NCBI GenBank assembly: GCA_964489715.1
Contig: CAZBAK010000073.1
Location: 1-5,799, forward strand
Reading direction: 5' to 3'
Source of the DNA: Tissierella_A sp964489715
GTDB taxonomy: Bacteria; Bacillota; Clostridia; Tissierellales; Tissierellaceae
Length of the DNA: 5,799 bases
Shown here in pieces: positions 1-5,027 of this stretch; within the stretch, counting starts at the first letter, position 1; each line of letters opens with the position of its first letter. Both the position numbers and the translations under genes were made by a program. The notes beneath the pieces were generated by a model. It had not been told where the DNA came from. It was given only the letters and a program-made list of their open reading frames with translations, and ran no database searches.

Positions 1-34
1 TAAGATTAAAAGCTCTGTTTTACCATAAAAGTTA

Positions 35-64
35 CTTACAATAGGATATAAAATATGGTATATT
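35..64 (+). promoter_or_regulatory. Candidate extended -10 promoter for the transporter-rhomboid pair
   Basis: A TGn-extended -10 element is seen: TG at 56-57 and TATATT at 59-64, one mismatch from TATAAT. A weak -35 candidate, CTTACA at 35-40, lies 18 bases upstream. Transcription would begin near base 72, leaving a leader of roughly 24 bases that contains the AGGAGG at 85-90. The region is very AT-rich, so chance matches are likely. No terminator or other structure is evident in 1-95. Confidence 0.4.
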
Positions 65-95
65 AGATTATATTGCTTTAAAATAGGAGGATAAT

Positions 96-1016
96 ATGGA
101 TAGAGAAAAATTACTAGCTATTTTAGCATCAATTGGATATTCAGTAATATTTGGACTATCTTTTTTATTTGCTAAGATAGGCTTAACTAGGATGACTCCT
201 ATTGAATTGCTGGCTTATAGATTTTTACTTGCGAGTTTAAGCTTAAGCTTATTAAAGATTTTTAAGCTAATAAAAATAGATCTAAGGGGTAAAAACTTAA
301 AGATAGTGATCTTAACTTCCCTACTGCAGCCTGTTCTATACTTTTTATTTGAAGTAAAGGGAATAGAACTTACCACTACTTCAGAGACAAGCCTGGTACT
401 TTCTCTTATTCCTATCTTTGTAGCCATCTTTGCATGGATAATTCTAGGAGAAAAACTTTTAAAATCACAAATTGCCTTTATACTTATATCAGTAGGTGGG
501 GTAATACTTATTAATATAATGAAGGATAGAAGTCTTGGATCCGGAAGTCTTATAGGAGTATTGCTCTTATTTATAGCAGTAATATCAGGATCGCTCTATA
601 ATATAAGTTCTAAAAAGGCATCTAAAAACTTTAAGGCCTTGGAAATAACCTATGTAATGATGTGGGTAGGTGCCATAGTCTTTAATTCTATCTTGCTTTT
701 TATTAAACTCTTTAATGGTAAATTAGATCAATACTTCCTACCCATGCTTAACTCTAGCAGCCTAATATCCCTAGTTTACTTGGGAATATTATCATCTATT
801 GTAGCTTTTTTTCTAATAAACTATTCTATTTCCAAGCTGCCAGTCTATCAATCAGCAATATTTGGCAATATAAGCACAGTTATAGCTATATTGGTAGGAA
901 TACTTGTATTGGAAGAAGACTTTGGTATATATGATATAATAGGAGCTATAATGATAGTTGCAGGAGTACTTGGAACCATATATATGGGAGAGAGAAAACT
1001 CAGGAAAAATCTATAA
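96..1016 (+). CDS. EamA/DMT superfamily membrane transporter
   Basis: Probable inner-membrane exporter or metabolite permease of the drug/metabolite transporter superfamily; the substrate cannot be told from sequence. The 306-residue protein has the family's usual length and ten hydrophobic segments arranged as two EamA repeats, about residues 8-140 and 150-296. The first repeat ends with the typical short GEKL motif (118-121) before its last helix. The second carries the matching pattern, with NIS at 258-260 and a VLEE turn at 271-274 before the final helix. A short basic tail (299-304) fits a cytoplasmic C-terminus. The ATG at 96 is supported by a perfect AGGAGG at 85-90, five bases upstream. 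The rhomboid gene follows 25 bases after the stop, suggesting co-transcription, though no functional link is obvious. Family assignment is strong; substrate is unknown. Confidence 0.88.
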   Translation: MDREKLLAILASIGYSVIFGLSFLFAKIGLTRMTPIELLAYRFLLASLSLSLLKIFKLIKIDLRGKNLKIVILTSLLQPVLYFLFEVKGIELTTTSETSLVLSLIPIFVAIFAWIILGEKLLKSQIAFILISVGGVILINIMKDRSLGSGSLIGVLLLFIAVISGSLYNISSKKASKNFKALEITYVMMWVGAIVFNSILLFIKLFNGKLDQYFLPMLNSSSLISLVYLGILSSIVAFFLINYSISKLPVYQSAIFGNISTVIAILVGILVLEEDFGIYDIIGAIMIVAGVLGTIYMGERKLRKNL

Positions 1017-1027
1017 TGCTTTTAAAC

Positions 1028-1044
1028 TAGGAGATGGTAACTTG
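1028..1044 (+). promoter_or_regulatory. Ribosome binding site with TTG start, deciding the rhomboid start
   Basis: TAGGAGA at 1028-1034 places its GGAG core (1030-1033) eight bases before a TTG at 1042-1044, which is in frame with the rhomboid coding region. The only upstream in-frame ATG is at 958. It lies 58 bases inside the transporter gene and adds residues unlike a rhomboid N-terminus. An ATG at 1034-1036 is out of frame. Confidence 0.7.
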
Positions 1045-1626
1045 AATAGAAAAGAGAAAATAATAAATTTTTATAAAAAATCCAAAGTAACAGCTGTACT
1101 TTTAAGTATAATGATAGTTTACTTTATATTCCTAAGCTTAAATGGAGGAAGTACAAACCCCCAAACCCTTTTAAAGTATGGAGCCTTTTATCCTCCCTTT
1201 ATAGTTGCATTTGGCCAATACTATAGATTTATAACTTCTATATTTATGCATATAGGAATTACCCATATATTCTTTAATGGCTATGCACTTTATATATTTG
1301 GACCAGAAATTGAAAAGCTTATGGGAGGGAAAAAATACTTGGGATTTTTCCTTTTAGCAGGTCTAGGAGGAAATCTAGCTACTTTTTTCTTTAGCTTTAA
1401 AACCCTATCAGCTGGGGCATCGGGAAGTTTGTTTGGTCTATTTGGAGCATTCTTATATTTGATCCATCGCCATAGAAACATGGTAACTCCAGAAGGACGT
1501 AAGAGCATCCTATCCCTACTGGGAATAAATCTATTGCTAACAATACTTGTACCCAGTATAAGCGTAACAGCCCATCTAGGTGGTTTAATAATAGGCTATC
1601 TACTTTCCTATATATTTATTAAATAA
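1042..1626 (+). CDS. Rhomboid family intramembrane serine protease
   Basis: Cleaves transmembrane segments of membrane proteins inside the lipid bilayer; the substrate is unknown. From the TTG start the protein is 194 residues, a minimal six-helix rhomboid without the TPR or zinc-ribbon domains of larger forms. The whole catalytic signature is present. The TM2 HxxxN motif is H75 and N79. The catalytic serine is S127 in GASGS (codon TCG at 1420-1422). The catalytic histidine is H178 in AHLGG, at the start of the last helix. The spacing from N79 to S127 (48) and from S127 to H178 (51) is close to E. coli GlpG. The family's acidic GPExExL-like stretch after TM2 is also present (FGPEIEKLMGG). The first ~15 residues are basic and cytoplasmic in style. 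It sits 25 bases behind the transporter gene, and no terminator follows it before the dnaX promoter. It should be an active protease. The start codon is the main uncertainty. Confidence 0.9.
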   Translation: MNRKEKIINFYKKSKVTAVLLSIMIVYFIFLSLNGGSTNPQTLLKYGAFYPPFIVAFGQYYRFITSIFMHIGITHIFFNGYALYIFGPEIEKLMGGKKYLGFFLLAGLGGNLATFFFSFKTLSAGASGSLFGLFGAFLYLIHRHRNMVTPEGRKSILSLLGINLLLTILVPSISVTAHLGGLIIGYLLSYIFIK

Positions 1627-1677
1627 GAAATATATAGACTAGAAATAAGCTTTGCAGATGTAAAAGAAGCCCATATC

Positions 1678-1686
1678 TGATATAAT
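1678..1686 (+). promoter_or_regulatory. Extended -10 promoter for dnaX-ebfC-recR
   Basis: TGA-TATAAT at 1678-1686 is a perfect consensus extended -10 element. No convincing -35 box lies 16-18 bases upstream (1657-1664 reads GATGTAAA), which fits the known relaxed -35 need of extended -10 promoters. The start of transcription would be near 1693, giving a leader of about 32 bases with the ribosome site AGGAG at 1714-1718. The short spacer 1627-1677 shows no terminator, so read-through from the rhomboid gene is also possible. Confidence 0.6.
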
Positions 1687-1724
1687 ATAAATATAGAAAA
1701 CTTAAGAGATGATAGGAGAATATT

Positions 1725-3374
1725 ATGTATAGAGCTCTTTATAGAAGGTTTAGACCAAAAACTTTTAAAGATTTATTGGGTCAAGAACATATAACCACAA
1801 CACTTAAAAATCAAATAATAAATGAAAATATTGGACATGGATATCTCTTTTCCGGAACTCGTGGAACTGGGAAAACTTCTGCTGCCAGAATATTTGCAAG
1901 GGCTGTAAACTGTTTGGATCTTCAAGATGGTGAGCCTTGCAATAGCTGTGAAAATTGTATAGAAATACTGAATGAAAGTACAGTAGATATTGTAGAGATG
2001 GATGCTGCCAGTCACAATAGCGTAAATGATATCAGAGAATTAAAGGAAAAAGTCATATATCCTCCTACAAATATAAAGAAAAAGGTCTATATAATAGATG
2101 AGGTTCACATGCTAAGTACCCAGGCCTTTAATGCCTTTTTAAAAATCTTAGAAGAACCGCCAAGCCATCTGATATTCATACTGGCAACAACTGAACCTGA
2201 GAAAATCCTTCAGACAATCCTATCAAGATGTCAAAGATTTGACTTTAAGAGGATTCAAAGCAAGGATATAATTTCCAACATGGAAAAGATAATAGCTCAA
2301 TTAGATATAGAAGTAGATAAAGAGGTCTTGAGTTTAATAGCTAGAAATGCTGATGGAGCTATGAGAGATGCCCTAAGTCTACTAGATCAATGTGTTTCCT
2401 TTTCAGAAGATAGGATAGAATATAGTGATGCACTAGATCTACTGGGAATAACAAATAGGGATATTATATTTGAATTAGTAGATAATCTAATAGAGAAGAA
2501 ATTAGAAGAAGCCCTAAACACCCTGGACTCTATAAATGCCAGTGGTAAAGATATAAATCAGCTGGTAAAGGATCTTATAAATCACTTTAGAAATCTTATG
2601 ATAGTTAAATCTTCTAAAAATCCTGAAAGCATTATAGATATAGATAATATAGAAGCCTTTAAAGCACAAAGTGAAAATGTAAATATAGATTTTATATTGG
2701 AATCACTTAATCTGCTGGTAGATGCTGAAAACAAGGGCAGATGGTCTGGAGAGATAAGGCTTATTCTAGAGATGGCTTTTATAAATATGGTGGATATAGA
2801 AGAAAAGCTATCCCTAAGACAAAGAGTTGAAAGACTGGAAGAAGGATTCCTTCCAGGAAAAGTTCTAAAAGAAAGAGCTGAAGGCCAGGAAGATTCAAGT
2901 ATTAAAAAGGAAGAAAAGCTTGAAGAAAAAACTGCCAAAGAAGCTGTGGCTTCAAAGTCAGTTGAGGATCCTGCTCCATCATCTAAGACCAGTGAGAGTA
3001 AAGCTTCAGATGAAAAATCATTTATAAATTTGGATCTAGAAACCATAAAAAATCATTGGGATGTAATCCTAAAAGAGATAAAGGCTAAAAAAATAAGTCT
3101 CTATGCCCTTATTAGAGAGGGAAAATTGATAGAATTTAATAACAATCAATTGGAAATAAACTATGATGAAGGTCTAGGCTTTCACCATGGAGCCATAAGC
3201 AAGGAAGACAACAAGGAGTTTGTAGAAGAGATAATATCTAAATATTTTAATATAGATATAGTAGTAAGTTTTACTTTAGGAAGCTTAAATATAAAGCCTA
3301 AAGAAGACACAAAAGACCAGGCTATCAATAAGGTAGTTGAAGTATTTGGTGAAGATATAGTAGAAATAAAATAA
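1725..3374 (+). CDS. dnaX: DNA polymerase III subunit tau/gamma (clamp loader)
   Basis: AAA+ ATPase subunit of the replicative clamp loader, which loads the beta sliding clamp and couples polymerase to helicase. The domains read in order. Walker A is GTRGTGKT (44-51). A four-cysteine zinc module follows (C63, C72, C75, C78). Walker B is IIDEVHML (123-130), with D125 and E126. Sensor 1 lies in LATTEPEK (153-160). The arginine finger is R168 in SRCQRF. Sensor 2 is R214 in GAMRDALSLLDQ. The collar domain III covers about 240-360. A Lys/Glu/Ser-rich, disordered-looking linker spans about 372-430, and a tau-type C-terminal domain runs from about 433 to 549, ending FGEDIVEIK as in other Firmicutes. 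The 549-residue length is normal for the phylum, so full-length tau is the main product. The ATG has AGGAG at 1714-1718, six bases upstream. First gene of the operon with ebfC and recR. A shorter gamma product is discussed under findings. Confidence 0.98.
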   Translation: MYRALYRRFRPKTFKDLLGQEHITTTLKNQIINENIGHGYLFSGTRGTGKTSAARIFARAVNCLDLQDGEPCNSCENCIEILNESTVDIVEMDAASHNSVNDIRELKEKVIYPPTNIKKKVYIIDEVHMLSTQAFNAFLKILEEPPSHLIFILATTEPEKILQTILSRCQRFDFKRIQSKDIISNMEKIIAQLDIEVDKEVLSLIARNADGAMRDALSLLDQCVSFSEDRIEYSDALDLLGITNRDIIFELVDNLIEKKLEEALNTLDSINASGKDINQLVKDLINHFRNLMIVKSSKNPESIIDIDNIEAFKAQSENVNIDFILESLNLLVDAENKGRWSGEIRLILEMAFINMVDIEEKLSLRQRVERLEEGFLPGKVLKERAEGQEDSSIKKEEKLEEKTAKEAVASKSVEDPAPSSKTSESKASDEKSFINLDLETIKNHWDVILKEIKAKKISLYALIREGKLIEFNNNQLEINYDEGLGFHHGAISKEDNKEFVEEIISKYFNIDIVVSFTLGSLNIKPKEDTKDQAINKVVEVFGEDIVEIK

Positions 3375-3392
3375 AGAAAGGAAGATGTAAAG

Positions 3393-3731
3393 ATGGCAAG
3401 AGGTAAATTCCCAGGAATGGGTGGAGGAAATATGGGTAACATGATGAAGCAAATGCAAAAGATGCAAAAGAAGATGGAAGATACGCAAAAAGAAATAGAA
3501 GAAAAAGAGATAGAAGTAACAGCTGGTGGTGGAGCTATAAAGGCTGTTGTAAATGGTAAAAAAGAGCTAATAAGCATAGATATAGATGAATCAGTAGTAG
3601 ATCCAGAAGATATAGAAATGCTAGAAGATTTAGTTTTAGCAGCTGTGAATGAAGCTATTAGAGAAGCCGATGAAATGATGACAAAGGAAATGGCTAAGTT
3701 AACTGGTGGCATGAATATACCAGGACTTTAA
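3393..3731 (+). CDS. ebfC: YbaB/EbfC family nucleoid-associated protein
   Basis: Small dimeric DNA-binding protein of the YbaB/EbfC family, thought to coat or organise the nucleoid and often linked with recombination functions. The 112-residue length is usual. It starts with a Gly/Met-rich segment (GMGGGNMGNMMKQMQ), then an amphipathic helix of repeated Met, Gln and Lys (about 15-40). Next come the family's beta-sheet core with the AGGGAIKAVVNGKKEL signature (about 44-59) and the ISIDIDES strand. A C-terminal acidic helix contains EDLVLAAVNEAIREADE. The gene begins 18 bases after the dnaX stop, with AAGGAAG at 3378-3384 as its ribosome site. The order dnaX-ebfC-recR is among the most conserved bacterial gene neighbourhoods, which makes the assignment secure although the exact cellular role remains loosely defined. 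Confidence 0.97.
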   Translation: MARGKFPGMGGGNMGNMMKQMQKMQKKMEDTQKEIEEKEIEVTAGGGAIKAVVNGKKELISIDIDESVVDPEDIEMLEDLVLAAVNEAIREADEMMTKEMAKLTGGMNIPGL

Positions 3732-3746
3732 TTAGGAGGATAATTT

Positions 3747-4346
3747 ATGGAGCAGTATGCATTGCCTATAGCAAACCTTATAGATCAGTTGTCTAAACTT
3801 CCAGGGATAGGTAGAAAAACTGCTCAAAGACTTGCATTTTTCATTCTTGAGATGGAAAAGTTAGAAGCTGAAAAATTATCAGAATCAATACTAGAGGCCA
3901 AGGAAAAGATAACACTTTGCAGTGTATGTCAAAACCTTACAGAAATAGATCCTTGCGTAATTTGCCAAAATACAAATAGGGATAAATCAACCATATGTGT
4001 TTTAGAAGGTGCAAAAGATGTAATAGCAATGGAAAGATCTAGGGAATACAAGGGAGAATATCATGTTCTCCACGGTGTAATCTCTCCAATGGACAATATT
4101 GGACCCAATGATATAAAGGTAAAAGAGCTTTTAAATAGGCTCTCTGATGATAGGGTAAAAGAGGTTATCTTGGCTACAAATCCTACAGTAGAAGGAGAAG
4201 CTACAGCCCTTTATATAGCAAGATTAATAAAGCCCTTGGGAGTAAAAGTTTCAAGAATAGCCCATGGAATTCCAGTTGGAGGAAATCTTGAATACTTTGA
4301 TGAGGTAACCCTCTCAAAGGCTATGGACAATAGAAGAGAATTATAA
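3747..4346 (+). CDS. recR: Recombination mediator protein RecR
   Basis: Acts with RecO (and RecF) to load RecA onto single-stranded DNA coated with SSB, in gap repair and fork restart. The 199-residue length matches the family exactly. A helix-hairpin-helix lies at LSKLPGIGRKTAQRLAF (about 15-31). It is followed by a C4 zinc finger with C58, C61, C70 and C73. The Toprim domain runs from about 81, with E88 and D91 in LEGAKDV and the family stretch HVLHGVISPMDNIGP (106-120). The C-terminal Walker-B-like segment IPVGGNLEYFDEVTLSKA (175-192) ends in RREL, as expected. No key residue is missing. It starts 15 bases after ebfC behind a perfect AGGAGG (3734-3739), the strongest ribosome site in the operon. 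It is the last gene: the hairpin terminator begins six bases after its stop codon. Confidence 0.98.
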   Translation: MEQYALPIANLIDQLSKLPGIGRKTAQRLAFFILEMEKLEAEKLSESILEAKEKITLCSVCQNLTEIDPCVICQNTNRDKSTICVLEGAKDVIAMERSREYKGEYHVLHGVISPMDNIGPNDIKVKELLNRLSDDRVKEVILATNPTVEGEATALYIARLIKPLGVKVSRIAHGIPVGGNLEYFDEVTLSKAMDNRREL

Positions 4347-4351
4347 CTTAT

Positions 4352-4404
4352 AAAGATGCCCTCAACCTAGTAAATTTACCAGGCTGAGGGTATCTTTTAT
4401 CTTT
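4352..4404 (+). terminator. Rho-independent, probably bidirectional terminator
   Basis: A long inverted repeat has arms at 4352-4370 and 4379-4397, with an eight-base self-complementary loop TAAATTTA. The core arms GATGCCCTCAACCTAG and CCAGGCTGAGGGTATC pair over 16 positions, and AAA/TTT extends this to 19. On the + strand the stem is followed by TTTTATCTTT (4395-4404), a good U-tract just after recR. On the - strand the same stem is followed by TTTATAAG, a weaker tract, for the convergent nuclease gene. Pairing differs by strand: + RNA has two A-C mismatches and one G-U pair, while - RNA has one C-A mismatch and two G-U pairs. Confidence 0.9.
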
Positions 4405-4966
4405 AAAGACCGTCTTTCCAGCTTTCACCATATTTTTCATATAATTTCCTTCTCAGGTCCATGTTTTGCTTATAGTTTTGATAAGCTTTTTTCTTGGATC
4501 TCTTTAATTCTTTTCTGAGTTTTTCTATCTCTAAGGGATCATCATTGCCTATGGTTTTTTCACTTTCCCTATATAAAGATCTGATCATAGAATTTTTTAA
4601 AACTTCCTTACAAACTCCAAGTTCTTGCCGCTTAGCTCTCTTTATAGATGATAGTTTATTTCCATCAGAGACAAATACTCCTATATGAGGAGCTATGTCC
4701 TTTTCTACTTGACCGTATAATTCTAGAGGCATAACATAGTAATTATAGTGGCCTAAGAAGGAAACTTTATTATCACTATAAAAATCAATTTTTGAAGCCT
4801 TTATCTCATAACAGCGAAATATATCCTTAGTATTATAGGTCAGAAAATCTACTCTTTCCTTTCCATACCAGCCTATGGTAACTTCAAAACAAGCAAAGCT
4901 GCCTCTCATCTTAGTATGTTTCCATAATTGTCCTTCCAACTTACTTGTAACTTCACTTTTATTCAC
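4403..4966 (-). CDS. MmcB-like PD-(D/E)XK nuclease-fold protein
   Basis: Hypothetical protein of 187 residues that I read as a PD-(D/E)XK-fold nuclease resembling the MmcB DNA-repair family and proteins I recall from phages. The likely active-site row is D40 in ERVDFLTY, then E54 and K56 in RCYEIKASKIDF, with E28 or E11 as possible helper acids. After this comes the pattern S58, D61, D65, K67 and a YNYYVMP stretch (74-80). This follows the EIKxSxxDFxxDxK...Y...VP layout I associate with MmcB. The strand HIGVFVSDG (94-102) and basic patch KRAKRQELG (109-117) also fit. Residues about 144-187 form a highly charged, helical, possibly coiled-coil tail beyond the nuclease core. The start is a GTG at 4964-4966 with GGAG (4974-4977, - strand) seven bases upstream. 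It converges on recR and shares its terminator. Nuclease fold is likely; activity and role are inference. Confidence 0.7.
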   Translation of the reverse strand: MNKSEVTSKLEGQLWKHTKMRGSFACFEVTIGWYGKERVDFLTYNTKDIFRCYEIKASKIDFYSDNKVSFLGHYNYYVMPLELYGQVEKDIAPHIGVFVSDGNKLSSIKRAKRQELGVCKEVLKNSMIRSLYRESEKTIGNDDPLEIEKLRKELKRSKKKAYQNYKQNMDLRRKLYEKYGESWKDGL

Positions 4967-4973
4967 ATCTTCA

Positions 4974-4977
4974 CTCC
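4974..4977 (-). promoter_or_regulatory. Ribosome binding site fixing the GTG start of the nuclease gene
   Basis: GGAG on the - strand (CTCC on +) lies seven bases before the GTG at 4964-4966. An overlapping ATG at 4966-4968 is followed immediately by TGA in its own frame, so it cannot start the protein. Confidence 0.65.
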
Positions 4978-5005
4978 ATTTTATTTTAAGAATTCACTCA
5001 AGACT

Positions 5006-5014
5006 ATTATATCA
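5006..5014 (-). promoter_or_regulatory. Extended -10 promoter for the nuclease gene
   Basis: Read on the - strand, TGA-TATAAT occupies 5014-5006, identical to the dnaX extended -10 element. There is no good -35 box at 16-18 bases; that position falls in the last codons of the deacetylase gene. The predicted start near 4999 gives a leader of about 33 bases with the GGAG ribosome site. The 61-base gap between the two - strand genes holds no hairpin terminator, so deacetylase transcripts may also run into this gene. Confidence 0.6.
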
Positions 5015-5027
5015 AAGTATATAGAAA

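Noticed and set aside
1016..1030. ATG overlapping the transporter stop (TAATG), as a coupled start
   Set aside because: It runs into a TAG stop after four codons and is out of frame with the rhomboid gene.
958..1041. ATG 958 as the rhomboid start
   Set aside because: It would overlap the transporter gene by 59 bases and add a non-rhomboid extension; the TTG at 1042 has a proper ribosome site.
1655..1679. Inverted repeat CAGAT...ATCTG overlapping the dnaX promoter, as operator or terminator
   Set aside because: Only five perfect pairs with a 15-base gap; this is expected by chance and has no U-tract.
1627..1724. SRP RNA or tRNA gene upstream of dnaX
   Set aside because: The gap is only 98 bases, contains the promoter and ribosome site, and shows no conserved SRP hairpin or cloverleaf.
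2582..3046. Antisense 154-residue open frame inside dnaX
   Set aside because: Ser/Leu-rich shadow of the Lys/Glu-rich linker on the opposite strand; no family resemblance.
3182..3712. Antisense 176-residue open frame across the dnaX end and ebfC
   Set aside because: Its Ser/Ile/Phe-rich low-complexity translation is the reverse shadow of two confidently assigned genes, and it crosses their boundary.
4494..4688. 64-residue + strand frame opposite the nuclease gene
   Set aside because: No recognisable product, and it lies wholly inside a better-supported gene.
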